Below the pieces are notes generated by a model. It saw only the letters and a program-made list of their open reading frames with translations, was not told the origin of the DNA and made no database searches. Below, one piece after another: positions 8,729 to 17,460 of a stretch of 64,000 nucleotides of DNA. Position 1 is the stretch's first letter; each line of letters opens with the position of its first letter. A program made the position numbers and the translations under genes. Source of the DNA: DATLLJ01 sp965229885 (lineage in GTDB: Bacteria > Acidobacteriota > Vicinamibacteria > Vicinamibacterales > CAVVIG01); assembly GCA_965229885.1 (NCBI GenBank), contig CBDDJX010000003.1:1178001-1242000 (forward strand), given 5' to 3'.

Positions 8729-8818
8729 CGAACGGGTGCCTGGTGCCGTGCCGGCTGCTCAGGTGCCGCGCAGCACGGGCGCCCTACCCTTGGCGCCCCG
8801 TACAGCACCCTGACACCC
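8729..8818. repeat. Spacer of GGTGCC/GGCACC words between rpmF and plsX
   Basis: The 108-base gap between rpmF and plsX consists largely of GGTGCC, GCGCC and GCACC words. Short inverted partners occur (GGTGCCTGGTGCCG on the left, GCACCCTGACACCC on the right). It resembles the mqnP-menG spacer in word use but is not a copy of it. No protein-coding signal was seen. Confidence 0.45.
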
Positions 8819-8834
8819 GAAGAAGCACTCGAAG

Positions 8835-9845
8835 ATGATTTGGATCGCAGTTGACGCCATGGGCGGCGACCTCGCGCCCCGGCACATTGTCGACGGCGCG
8901 CTGGCGGCCGCACGGTATTTCGACCTGGGCGTGATGCTGGTGGGACCGACTGGCCTCGTCGAGGCGGAGCTCGCGCGGCACGGCGAGATCGATCGTGGCC
9001 GCGTGCGCCTCGTCGCGGCGACCGATGTCGTCGCGATGACGGACGCCCCGGCGGCCGCGCTGCGCCACAAGCCTCGGGCGTCGATTGCCGTGGCGGCCGA
9101 GATCGTCGCCCGCGGCGAGGCGGCGGCGCTCTTCAGCGCTGGCCACACGGGCGCGACGGTCGTGGCCGCACACAACGCGTTCGGCATGCTGCTAGGCGTC
9201 GATCGGCCGGCGCTGGCCGTGACGATTCCCACGCGGCGTCATCCCGCCATCCTGCTCGACGTCGGCGCCACGGTCGAATGCCGGCCGCATCACCTCCTGC
9301 AGTTCGCGGTGATGGGCAGCGTGTACGCGCGCGTCAGCCTTGGCTTGACGGCGCCGCGCGTCGGTCTGCTGTCGACTGGCGAAGAGGAAACCAAGGGCAA
9401 CGAGCTCACGCGCGAAGCGCACCGCCTGCTCAAAGCCTCGTCGCTCGGCTTCATCGGCAACGTCGAGGCGCGCGATGTCTACAGCGGCGACGCGGACGTC
9501 ATCGTCTGCGACGGGTTCACCGGCAACGTCGCGCTGAAGATCAGCGAAGGCCTGGTGGACACGGTTGAAGCGCTTCTCAGCGAGGAGCTGTCGAGCACGT
9601 TTACGACGCGCGTCGGATCGCTGCTGACCCGGCGGGCGCTCCGGCACTTCCGCCGCCGGGTGGATTATTCGGAATACGGCGGCGCGCCGCTGCTTGGCGT
9701 GGCAGACGTGGCCATCGTCGGGCACGGCCGCTCGAGCGCCCTGGCCGTCCGCAACGCCATCGCGATGGCGTACCGCTTCGCATCCGATCACTTCATCGAG
9801 CGTGTCGAGCGCGAGACCGCCGCCGCGACGGTGTCTCTCTGGTGA
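8835..9845 (+). CDS. plsX: Phosphate acyltransferase PlsX
   Basis: A 336-aa enzyme that makes acyl-phosphate from acyl-ACP for phospholipid synthesis. It begins MIWIAVDAMGGDLAP, the typical PlsX N-terminus. The FSAGHTGATV, LDVGATVECRPHHL, LSTGEEETKGNEL and CDGFTGNVALKISEG blocks are all in order. Its stop overlaps the GTG start of fabD by 4 bases. Many genomes have fabH between plsX and fabD; here it is absent. Confidence 0.96.
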   Translation: MIWIAVDAMGGDLAPRHIVDGALAAARYFDLGVMLVGPTGLVEAELARHGEIDRGRVRLVAATDVVAMTDAPAAALRHKPRASIAVAAEIVARGEAAALFSAGHTGATVVAAHNAFGMLLGVDRPALAVTIPTRRHPAILLDVGATVECRPHHLLQFAVMGSVYARVSLGLTAPRVGLLSTGEEETKGNELTREAHRLLKASSLGFIGNVEARDVYSGDADVIVCDGFTGNVALKISEGLVDTVEALLSEELSSTFTTRVGSLLTRRALRHFRRRVDYSEYGGAPLLGVADVAIVGHGRSSALAVRNAIAMAYRFASDHFIERVERETAAATVSLW

Positions 9846-10771
9846 TCGCGTTCATCTTTCCAGGACAAGGATCGCAGGAAGTCGGTATGGGAAAGGCGTT
9901 GGCCGACGCGTTTCCGATCTGCCGCGACACGTTCGCCGAAGCCGACGAGGCGCTCGGCGAGCCGCTCAGCCGCTTCATCTTCGAAGGACCCGAAGACCGG
10001 CTCATGCTGACCGAGAACACGCAGCCGGCAATCCTGGCGGTCAGCACCGCGGCCTGCCGCCTTCTCGAGTCGCGCGGCTTGACGCCGTCGTACGTCGCGG
10101 GCCATAGCGTCGGCGAGTATTCCGCTAACGTCGCCGCTGGAACATTCAGCTTTGGCGACGCGCTTCGAATTGTGCGGCGCCGCGGCCGCTACATGCAGGA
10201 AGCCGTGCCGACGGGCGAAGGCGCCATGGCGGCGATTCTGGGTCTTGATGCTGAGAAAGTCGCGCAGGCGTGTGCCGAGTCTGCCGGCGTGGAAGTCGTC
10301 AGTCCCGCCAACCTGAATGGCGCCGGTCAGGTCGTGATTGCGGGGGCGCGCGACGCGGTCAGGCGGGCGGGCGATCGGGCCAGAGCGATGGGCGCCAGGC
10401 GCATCGTACCGTTGCTCGTGAGCGCTCCTTTTCACTGCGCGTTGATGAAGCCCGCGGAAGCGCGTCTGGCGCCGGAGCTCCGCGCAATGTCGATCCGAAA
10501 CCCGCGGGTACCGATAGTCGCCAATGTGGACGCCGAGCCGAAACGGGACGCGGGCGCGGCGATTGAGGCACTCGTGCAGCAGGTGTCGGCGCCGGTCCAA
10601 TGGGAGGCCGTCGTCGGGCGCCTTGCGTCCGAAGGCGTCACAACGTATGTTGAGGTGGGTCCGGGCGCTGTGCTGCGCGGACTGGTGCGCAAAATGCGCC
10701 GCGAGGCGACGGCCGTCAGCTTCGGGAGCCCCGACGATCTCGCGGCGGTCGAATCGGCCACCCATGTTTAG
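9842..10771 (+). CDS. fabD: Malonyl-CoA:ACP transacylase
   Basis: A 309-aa enzyme loading malonyl groups onto ACP. The N-terminal FIFPGQGSQEVGMGKA, the nucleophile elbow GHSVGEYSA (Ser near residue 92) and the C-terminal catalytic His region (SAPFHCALM) are present. The GTG start overlaps the plsX stop; the 3' end overlaps the fabG start by 8 bases. Confidence 0.95.
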   Translation: MIAFIFPGQGSQEVGMGKALADAFPICRDTFAEADEALGEPLSRFIFEGPEDRLMLTENTQPAILAVSTAACRLLESRGLTPSYVAGHSVGEYSANVAAGTFSFGDALRIVRRRGRYMQEAVPTGEGAMAAILGLDAEKVAQACAESAGVEVVSPANLNGAGQVVIAGARDAVRRAGDRARAMGARRIVPLLVSAPFHCALMKPAEARLAPELRAMSIRNPRVPIVANVDAEPKRDAGAAIEALVQQVSAPVQWEAVVGRLASEGVTTYVEVGPGAVLRGLVRKMRREATAVSFGSPDDLAAVESATHV

Positions 10772-11504
10772 TCTTGCAGGAAAAGTGGCGCTCGTTACCG
10801 GTGCGTCCCGCGGCATCGGACGCGCGATTGCCAACCGCCTCGGGGAGCAGGGGGCGATTGTCGTCGCCGCCGCGCGCGGCGTTCACGCGGACGACACCGC
10901 GCGGGAGCTGACGGCAGCCGGTCGTACAGCCGAAGCGGTGAACCTGGATGTGACAGATCAGGCGGCGGTCGAGAAGCTGCCACGGGAGATCGTCGCCCGC
11001 CACGGGCGGCTCGACATCGTGGTCAGCAACGCCGGCATCGCCCGCGACCAGCTCGTGATGCGGATGAAGCGCGAAGACTGGGATGCGGTCCTGGCGACGA
11101 ACCTGACGGCGGCCTTCGTGCTCGCGCAGGCGGCGATTCGGCCCATGATTAGGCAGCGCAGTGGCCGCATCATTGCGATCAGCTCGGTGGTCGGGCAGAC
11201 GGGCAACGCCGGGCAGACCAATTATGCGGCATCGAAGGCCGGCCTGATCGGCTTTGCCAAGGCGCTCGCGCGCGAGGTTGCCTCGCGCGGGATTACGGTC
11301 AACGTGGTCGCGCCGGGATTGATTGAGACGGATATGACGAAGGCGATCGCGGACAAGGCCCAGGCCAGCGGGGCCGGACAGATTCCGCTCGCTCGTTTCG
11401 GGACCGTGGACGATGTGGCGGCGGCGGTGTGCTTCCTTGCATCCGACGAGGCATCGTATATTACAGGGCACGTCCTGGCCGTGAACGGCGGGATGTACAT
11501 GTGA
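10764..11504 (+). CDS. fabG: 3-oxoacyl-[ACP] reductase
   Basis: A 246-aa short-chain dehydrogenase. The NADPH-binding motif TGASRGIGRAIA is at residues 12-23, the catalytic Ser of ISSVVGQTGN is near 138, and YAASKAG (Tyr and Lys) is near 151. It ends in NGGMYM, as is common in FabG. The ATG at 10764 (MFSLAGKVALVTG) lies within the end of fabD. It reduces 3-oxoacyl-ACP in the elongation cycle. Confidence 0.95.
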   Translation: MFSLAGKVALVTGASRGIGRAIANRLGEQGAIVVAAARGVHADDTARELTAAGRTAEAVNLDVTDQAAVEKLPREIVARHGRLDIVVSNAGIARDQLVMRMKREDWDAVLATNLTAAFVLAQAAIRPMIRQRSGRIIAISSVVGQTGNAGQTNYAASKAGLIGFAKALAREVASRGITVNVVAPGLIETDMTKAIADKAQASGAGQIPLARFGTVDDVAAAVCFLASDEASYITGHVLAVNGGMYM

Positions 11505-11514
11505 GGAGGGTTGA

Positions 11515-11757
11515 ATGGCTGTAGCCGACAAAGTAAAGAGCGTCATCGTGGAGCAACTCGGCGTCGACGAGGAAGAAGTGACGCCGGATGCCTCGTTCGT
11601 GGACGACCTGGGGGCCGACTCGCTCGATACCGTCGAGCTCGTCATGGCGTTCGAAGAAGAGTTCGGAATCGAAATTCCTGACGAGGACGCCGAGAAGATC
11701 ACGCGTGTGAAGGAAGCCGTCGAGTACATCGAGTCGCACACCAAGACGAAGAAGTAA
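11515..11757 (+). CDS. acpP: Acyl carrier protein
   Basis: An 80-aa acidic protein with the phosphopantetheine attachment motif DLGADSLDTVELVMAFEEEF (Ser near residue 39). A strong GAGGAGGG ribosome-binding site precedes the ATG, in keeping with high expression. It sits between fabG and fabF, the standard order. Confidence 0.97.
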   Translation: MAVADKVKSVIVEQLGVDEEEVTPDASFVDDLGADSLDTVELVMAFEEEFGIEIPDEDAEKITRVKEAVEYIESHTKTKK

Positions 11758-11813
11758 GAGCGCCTGCGGCCGGCGCGAGGCGCTGGCGTCGAGCGCGCAT
11801 AACGCATAAGAAG

Positions 11814-13058
11814 ATGCCTAGACGGGTCGTCGTGACAGGTATCGGCCTGGTGTCGTCGCTTGGCATCGGAACCGAGGTGAGCTGGGACGCGCTCTGCAAG
11901 GGCTGCAGCGGCGTCGGGCCCATTACGAGGTTCGACACGACCGATTTCTCGTCGCGCATCGCGGGCGAGGTGAAGAACTTCGATCCGCTGCGCTTCATCG
12001 AAAAAAAGGACGTCAAGAAGATGGACGCCTTCATCCAGTACGCGATTGCGGCGTCGCAATTCGCGATGGACGACGCGTCGTTGACGGTCACGCGGGAGCT
12101 AGGGCCGAGCGTCGGCGTATCCATCGGCTCGGGCATTGGCGGGTTCAGCACCATCGAGCGCGAGCACAAGTCGCTGCTCGACGGGGGTCCGCGGAAGATC
12201 TCGCCGTTCTTCATTCCGTCGGCGATCATCAATCTGGCGGCCGGTCAGCTGTCGATTCGATACGGCGCCAAGGGGCCGAACACGGCGACCTGTACGGCCT
12301 GCTCGGCATCCGCGCATGCGATCGGCGATGCGTATGAAATCATTTGCCGTGACGCCGCAGACGTGATGATTGCCGGCGGGTCGGAAGCCGCCATTACGCC
12401 GATGAGCGTTGGTGGATTTGGCGCGATGCGGGCGTTGTCCACGCGCAATGACGATCCGACGCGCGCGAGCCGCCCTTTCGACAAGGATCGTGACGGCTTC
12501 ATCGTCGGAGAAGGAGCCGGCGTCGTGATTCTGGAAGAGCTCGAGTTCGCCCGCCGGCGCGGCGCGCGCATCTACGCGGAGGTCGTCGGCTACGGCATGT
12601 CCGCGGACGCGTATCACATCACGTCGCCATCCGAGGACGGTGATGGGCCCTACCGGGTGATGCGCGCGGCGCTCAAGAGTGCGGGCCTTCAGCCAGCCGA
12701 GGTGGACTACATCAATGCGCACGGCACGTCGACGCCGCATGGGGACCAGATCGAGACGCTCGCGATCAAACGCTGCTTCGGCGAACACGCAGGAAAGGTG
12801 GCCGTCTCGTCGACCAAGTCGATGACGGGGCATCTGCTCGGCGCGGCAGGCGGTCTCGAAGCCGGCATCACGGCGCTCGCGGTCTATCACCAGCTCGCGC
12901 CGCCGACCATCAACCAGGAACATCCGGATGCCGACTGCGATCTCGACTACATTCCCAATGTCAAGCGCGCCTTCCCCATTCAGTACGCGCTGTCGAACTC
13001 GTTCGGCTTCGGCGGCACCAACGCGGCCCTCCTCTTCAAGCGATATGAAAAGCGGTAA
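11814..13058 (+). CDS. fabF: 3-oxoacyl-[ACP] synthase II
   Basis: A 414-aa condensing enzyme. The active-site Cys lies in TATCTACSASAHAIG, and the two catalytic His residues are in INAHGTSTPHGD and KSMTGHLLGAAGG. It ends in NSFGFGGTNAALLF. It elongates acyl chains with malonyl-ACP. No fabH is present in the cluster, so the initiating condensing enzyme must be encoded elsewhere or be replaced. Confidence 0.96.
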   Translation: MPRRVVVTGIGLVSSLGIGTEVSWDALCKGCSGVGPITRFDTTDFSSRIAGEVKNFDPLRFIEKKDVKKMDAFIQYAIAASQFAMDDASLTVTRELGPSVGVSIGSGIGGFSTIEREHKSLLDGGPRKISPFFIPSAIINLAAGQLSIRYGAKGPNTATCTACSASAHAIGDAYEIICRDAADVMIAGGSEAAITPMSVGGFGAMRALSTRNDDPTRASRPFDKDRDGFIVGEGAGVVILEELEFARRRGARIYAEVVGYGMSADAYHITSPSEDGDGPYRVMRAALKSAGLQPAEVDYINAHGTSTPHGDQIETLAIKRCFGEHAGKVAVSSTKSMTGHLLGAAGGLEAGITALAVYHQLAPPTINQEHPDADCDLDYIPNVKRAFPIQYALSNSFGFGGTNAALLFKRYEKR

Positions 13059-13150
13059 CCGCGGAGCTCGCAGAGGGTGCCCTTCGCCAGGCTCAGGGCA
13101 GGCCACGTGCGGCGAGCTTGTCGAACCGCGGTCTCTGCGGTGATCGTGTA
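13059..13150. repeat. Compound inverted repeat between fabF and etfB
   Basis: Outer arms CCGCGGAGCTCGCAGAGGG (left) and the inverse of CCGCGGTCTCTGCGGTGAT (right) enclose two inner words, CCCTTCGCCAGGCTCAGGG and GAGCTTGTCGAACC. It is the same style of word-like spacer repeat as the one at the end of yceD, but with different words. A frame runs through it into etfB, but conserved protein begins only at MKIAVCIKQVP. Confidence 0.6.
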
Positions 13151-13156
13151 TCCCTC

Positions 13157-13921
13157 ATGAAGATCGCCGTCTGCATCAAGCAGGTCCCTTCGCGGGACTG
13201 GCAGCCGCGCCTCGATGACACCAAGGCCTGGATTCGCGAGCGGGACACCAGCTTCGAGATGAACGAGCCGGACGGGTACGCCCTCGAAGAAGCGTTGCGG
13301 ATCAAAGAAATGCACGGCGGGGAGGTGGTCGTCTGCTCGGCGGGACCCGCGCGCGTCGCGCAGGTGATTCGCGAAGCGCTCGCCCGCGGCGCCGATCGGG
13401 CCATTCACGTCGAGGATGACACGCTCGCGAGCGCGGATGCGTTCGTCGTGGCCGATTCGCTCGCGGCGGCGATGAAGGAGGAGCAATTCGACCTCGTCCT
13501 GACCGGCCTTCAGTCGGACGACATGGGGTTTGCGCAGACCGGTGTGATCCTGGCCCACCGCCTTGGCCACCCACACGCGGCGATCGTGATGGAGGTCAAA
13601 GTGGACAGAGGGCAGGGGACGATGCGCGTGAAGCGCGAGCTCGAGGGCGGCTGGTTCCAGTGGGTCGGCCTGCCGCTGCCGGCCGTACTCACGATTCAAA
13701 GCGGCATCAATCAGTTGCGCTACGCGACGCTCAAAGGGATCATGGCGGCGAAGAAGAAGGAGATCAGGAAAGCCGCTGCCTCACCGCCCAGTCCACGCCT
13801 GAAGATTTCGAGACTCTACGTTCCCGAGAAGACCAAGAAGACGCAGATGATCGCCGGCTCGCCGGCTGAAGCGGCCAGAGAGCTCGTGCGCCGGCTTCGC
13901 GACGAAGCGCGAGTCATATAG
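13157..13921 (+). CDS. etfB: Electron transfer flavoprotein beta subunit
   Basis: A 254-aa AMP/FAD-binding subunit of Etf, which accepts electrons from acyl-CoA dehydrogenases. It starts MKIAVCIKQVPSRDW. The family blocks FEMNEPDGYALEEAL, TGLQSDDMGFAQTGVILA and the late KGIMAAKKKEI are visible. The ATG at 13157 gives the normal N-terminus and skips the spacer repeat. etfA follows after 2 bases. Confidence 0.95.
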   Translation: MKIAVCIKQVPSRDWQPRLDDTKAWIRERDTSFEMNEPDGYALEEALRIKEMHGGEVVVCSAGPARVAQVIREALARGADRAIHVEDDTLASADAFVVADSLAAAMKEEQFDLVLTGLQSDDMGFAQTGVILAHRLGHPHAAIVMEVKVDRGQGTMRVKRELEGGWFQWVGLPLPAVLTIQSGINQLRYATLKGIMAAKKKEIRKAAASPPSPRLKISRLYVPEKTKKTQMIAGSPAEAARELVRRLRDEARVI

Positions 13922-13923
13922 CC

Positions 13924-14901
13924 ATGATCCTGGTCGTTGCTGAGCAGCGCGGCGGCACGCTCAATCGTGCGACGTGGGAAACCATCGCGGCGGCTCAGGA
14001 GTTGTGTCGTGTCGCGTCTTTGGACCCGGCCATCACGATCGTGGTCATCGGCGCGAACGTGGCCGCCGTCGCGTCCGAAGTGGCCGCCGCCCGCGTTCAG
14101 AAGGTCGTGGTTATCGACCACCAGGGGCTCGACGCGTATGCGCCGGACGGCTACGCGGCAGCGCTCGAGCAGCTGATTGCCCGGTGCTCTCCCTCACACG
14201 TGCTGTTGCCGCATACGTATCAGACCCGCGATCTCGCGCCGGCGCTCGCCGCGCGGCTCGACCGTGCGCTCGTCACAGATGTGACGGGCATCAAATGCCA
14301 CGGCAACGAGATGGCTTTTGTCCGACCGATGTTCCACGGCAGACTGACCGCGGAGGCCGTCGCCCAGGGCCCGGCCCCGCACGTCGTGACGTTTCAGGTC
14401 GGCGCCCTGCGGGCCGACCAGGTGGAGAGGGGCGACGCGCCGGCGCCCATCGAACCGTTTGCGGCCGACATCGATCCGTCCGCGATTCGTGAGAAACCCG
14501 AGGCGCCGTTCCAGGAAGCGAAGCAGTCGGTCGACTTGTCGCAGGCCGAACGGATCGTCGCCGTCGGACGGGGCATCAAAGGACGGGAACAGCTGCCCGT
14601 GGCGCGGCAGCTGGCCGCGGCCCTTGGCGCCGAGCTGGCCGCGTCGCGTCCCCTCTGCGATGCCGGGTGGCTGCCGATGGAGCGGCAGGTCGGCAGTTCG
14701 GGACAGACCGTGGCGCCAAAGCTGTACCTCGCGCTCGGTATTTCCGGCGCGATTCAGCATCTCGTCGGGATGAAAGGCTCGGGCACCATCGCGGCCATCA
14801 ATAAGGATCCCGAGGCGCCCATCTTCGAGGTGGCCGATTACGGGATCGTCGGCGACCTGTTTGAAATTGTCCCGGCGCTCATGGAAGCGCTGAAGGAGTA
14901 A
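13924..14901 (+). CDS. etfA: Electron transfer flavoprotein alpha subunit
   Basis: A 325-aa FAD-binding partner of EtfB. The C-terminal FAD domain is clear: GRGIKG, PLCDAGWLPMERQVGSSGQT, YLALGISGAIQHLVGMKGS and INKDPEAPIFEVADYGIVGD. EtfBA would carry electrons from the acyl-CoA dehydrogenase (one is encoded at 26.8-27.9 kb) to the membrane oxidoreductase encoded next. Confidence 0.96.
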   Translation: MILVVAEQRGGTLNRATWETIAAAQELCRVASLDPAITIVVIGANVAAVASEVAAARVQKVVVIDHQGLDAYAPDGYAAALEQLIARCSPSHVLLPHTYQTRDLAPALAARLDRALVTDVTGIKCHGNEMAFVRPMFHGRLTAEAVAQGPAPHVVTFQVGALRADQVERGDAPAPIEPFAADIDPSAIREKPEAPFQEAKQSVDLSQAERIVAVGRGIKGREQLPVARQLAAALGAELAASRPLCDAGWLPMERQVGSSGQTVAPKLYLALGISGAIQHLVGMKGSGTIAAINKDPEAPIFEVADYGIVGDLFEIVPALMEALKE

Positions 14902-14914
14902 CGAAGTCAACGCA

Positions 14915-16747
14915 GTGGCCACGCTGACGTTCTGGGTGCTGTTCCTGTTGTTTGTCGGCGCCTTCGTGGCGCAGGTGGCAACTCGTGTCCGCCTGATTGC
15001 GGCCGGCACCGGGTCCTTTTCGTTCGACCATCCCGCCTTGCGCATCAAGCGGTTCGCCGTCGACGTGCTGCTTCAACGCCAGACCATCCGTGAGCGGCCG
15101 GCGGCGGGTGTGGCGCACGCGCTCGTGTTCTGGGGATTCGTCGTCTTCGCCGGGTACACGGCTGTCGAGTTCTTGTACGGCCTCGGGATCGTCGACCTCA
15201 CGCGGTCGGCCGCGTTTCAGATGTACCGCGCCGCGCTCCTGCCGTGTGCGGCCGCCGTTCTCGTCGGCATCCTCTTCCTGTTGATCCGGCGTGTCGCGGC
15301 TCGACCGGTCGGGCTCGGCGTCACGGTCTCCATGGAATCGGTGGTGATCGCGCTGCTCATCGCCATGCTGATGGCGACGTTTCTGCTGGGGTTCTCCCTG
15401 GACGAGCGTACCTTCGCCGGCCGCGTGAATTGGTGGGCGCACATGCTCGTCATCCTCGCCTTCCTCGCGCTCGTCCCTATGTCGAAGCATTTCCACCTCG
15501 TGCTGTCGCCGGTCGCTGTTCTCCTGAAGTCTCCGGAGCTCGGCCGTGTCGACAATCTGGATTTCGACAAGGAGCAGGTCGGCCTCGAAGCGGTGAAGGA
15601 CCTCGGGAAGAAGACCGTGCTCGACGCCTTCACGTGCGTCGAGTGCGGGCGATGCCAAGTGAATTGCCCGGCGTGGGGTGCGGGCAAGGAATTGAACCCG
15701 AAGACGCTGATTCTTCAGACGAAGGACGCGCTTCTGGGCGGCGAGCGCGACACGAAGCTCGGCGAGATCTACAGCGAGAAGGTCTTGTGGCAGTGCACGA
15801 CCTGCGGCGCCTGCGAGAATCAGTGCCCCGTTGGAATCGAGCACGTCCCGCTCATCGTCGGCGCGCGGCGGGGGCTGGTCTCGAACGGCGACGCGCCGGC
15901 CTACTTGGGCGGGATGTACAACAACCTCGAGCGCCGGCATAACATCTGGGGCCTCGGGTACGAGCAGCGGCAGAAATTCGTCGAGGCGGCCGGCCTGGAG
16001 CCCTTCGATCCGGCAAGGCACGAATGGCTGGTGTGGCTCGGCTGCGCGGGCGCATTCGAGGCCGACTATCAGAAGTCGCTGCGGGCGCTGTTCGACATTC
16101 TGCGCGCCAGGGGTCTGACCTTCGGCGTGTTGGAGAACGAAGCGTGCAACGGGGATCCCGCCAAGCGCACCGGAAACGAGTACATGTTTCAGGAACTGGC
16201 CAACCAGAACGTCGAGGCGCTCAAGGCCGGTGGCGTGACGAAGATCCTCACGTCGTGTCCGCACTGCCTGAAGACGCTCGGCGACGACTACCGCCGCTTC
16301 GGGTATGACGCCGAGGTCGTGCATTCCTCGGTCCTGGTCGCCTCGCTGATGCGCGATGTGAAGCCCCGCGACGGGTCGCGAACGCCGCCGATGTCGACCA
16401 TGGCGGTCACGTTCCACGATCCGTGCTATCTGGGGCGGTACGCGGGCCATGTCGACGAGCCGCGCGAGCTGCTGGCGAGGTTCGGCGCCGATATCAGGGA
16501 GCCGGTGCGCAACCGCGACAATCCGTTCTGCTGCGGCGCGGGCGGCGGCCTGATGTTCGCGGACAAGGAAGAAGAGCCGGGGTCTCGCATCAGCGACGTG
16601 CGGTTCAAGCAGCTGCAGGACACGGGAGCTTCAACGGTCGTGACCGCGTGCCCGTTCTGTTCGATCATGCTGAAGGGTGCGCAGGCAAGCGCTCAAGCGG
16701 ACACGCAGTTCGTCGACCTGATGACGTTCGTCAGGGACAGATTGTGA
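14915..16747 (+). CDS. Etf:menaquinone oxidoreductase-type membrane Fe-S protein (HdrD/GlpC-like)
   Basis: A 610-aa fusion of an N-terminal membrane domain (about five helices in the first 200 residues, nitrate-reductase-gamma-like) with a ferredoxin-type domain and two CCG domains. Fe-S motifs are CVECGRCQVNCP and CTTCGACENQCP. CCG-type motifs include FHDPCYLGRY, NPFCCGAGGG and TACPFCSIML. Proteins of this build next to etfBA are known as Etf:menaquinone oxidoreductases (EMO, DUF224 group), passing electrons from Etf to menaquinone. The position directly after etfBA and in a menaquinone-making genome supports this. The start is GTG, 13 bases after etfA. Confidence 0.88.
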   Translation: MATLTFWVLFLLFVGAFVAQVATRVRLIAAGTGSFSFDHPALRIKRFAVDVLLQRQTIRERPAAGVAHALVFWGFVVFAGYTAVEFLYGLGIVDLTRSAAFQMYRAALLPCAAAVLVGILFLLIRRVAARPVGLGVTVSMESVVIALLIAMLMATFLLGFSLDERTFAGRVNWWAHMLVILAFLALVPMSKHFHLVLSPVAVLLKSPELGRVDNLDFDKEQVGLEAVKDLGKKTVLDAFTCVECGRCQVNCPAWGAGKELNPKTLILQTKDALLGGERDTKLGEIYSEKVLWQCTTCGACENQCPVGIEHVPLIVGARRGLVSNGDAPAYLGGMYNNLERRHNIWGLGYEQRQKFVEAAGLEPFDPARHEWLVWLGCAGAFEADYQKSLRALFDILRARGLTFGVLENEACNGDPAKRTGNEYMFQELANQNVEALKAGGVTKILTSCPHCLKTLGDDYRRFGYDAEVVHSSVLVASLMRDVKPRDGSRTPPMSTMAVTFHDPCYLGRYAGHVDEPRELLARFGADIREPVRNRDNPFCCGAGGGLMFADKEEEPGSRISDVRFKQLQDTGASTVVTACPFCSIMLKGAQASAQADTQFVDLMTFVRDRL

Positions 16748-16748
16748 G

Positions 16749-17438
16749 ATGAGCGAAGCTCCCGGTTGGCGAGCGTCGGCGTCGAAGCGCGTCGAGGCCA
16801 GAGTGATCGCCATGGCCGGCTATCGCGCCATCGCGGCCCTCGGGTCGACGCTCAGCTGGCGGACAGAGGGACTCGAGCACTTCGAGACGATCGCGAGAAG
16901 CGGCCGGCAGCCGGTGATGGCGTTCTGGCACGGGCGCATTCTGCCGGCCACGTACTTCTTCCGCCAACGCGGCATCGTGGTGATCACGAGCGAGAATTTC
17001 GACGGCGAGTGGATTGCGGGGATCATCGAGCGGTTCGGCTACGGCACGGCGCGCGGCTCGACGTCCCGCGGCGCCAGGAAAGCGCTCCTTCACCTGACGC
17101 GCGAGATGGCCGCTGGCCGTCCCGCCGGCTTTACCATCGATGGCCCGCGCGGTCCCGCGCGAACCGCACAGCCCGGTGCGGTCTGGTTGGCCAAGGCGAC
17201 CGGGAATCCGGTCCTGCCGTTTCACCTCGAGGCCGACCGCCACTGGTCGCTTCGAAGCTGGGACCGCACGCAGATTCCGAAGCCGTTCGCCACGGTCGCG
17301 CTGGTCGTTGGCGAGCCGTTCGACGTGCTGGCGGGCGCCAGCGATGAGGCCATCGAGGCGGCGCGTCAAGAATTGGAGGAGCGATTGCGGGCGCTGGAAA
17401 TCCGGGCTCGTGAGATGCTGTCAGGCTCCAGGCTTTAG
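16749..17438 (+). CDS. Lysophospholipid-acyltransferase-like membrane protein (DUF374 type)
   Basis: A 229-aa protein with the acyltransferase-like motif MAFWHGRILPATYFF (residues 56-70), TSENFDGEWI and GSTSRGARKALL. It also has FTIDGPRGPAR near 131, typical of the DUF374 group related to lipid A and glycerolipid acyltransferases. It probably acylates a lipid at the inner membrane; the substrate is unknown. It begins 1 base after the oxidoreductase stop, so it belongs to the same transcript. Confidence 0.8.
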   Translation: MSEAPGWRASASKRVEARVIAMAGYRAIAALGSTLSWRTEGLEHFETIARSGRQPVMAFWHGRILPATYFFRQRGIVVITSENFDGEWIAGIIERFGYGTARGSTSRGARKALLHLTREMAAGRPAGFTIDGPRGPARTAQPGAVWLAKATGNPVLPFHLEADRHWSLRSWDRTQIPKPFATVALVVGEPFDVLAGASDEAIEAARQELEERLRALEIRAREMLSGSRL

Positions 17439-17460
17439 CCAGAGCCGAAAGCCCAGTGGC

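Noticed and set aside
14879..16450. Long minus-strand open frame opposite the Etf:menaquinone oxidoreductase gene
   Set aside because: Shadow frame; the plus-strand protein has complete Fe-S motifs, while the antisense product is low-complexity Arg/His/Asp-rich.
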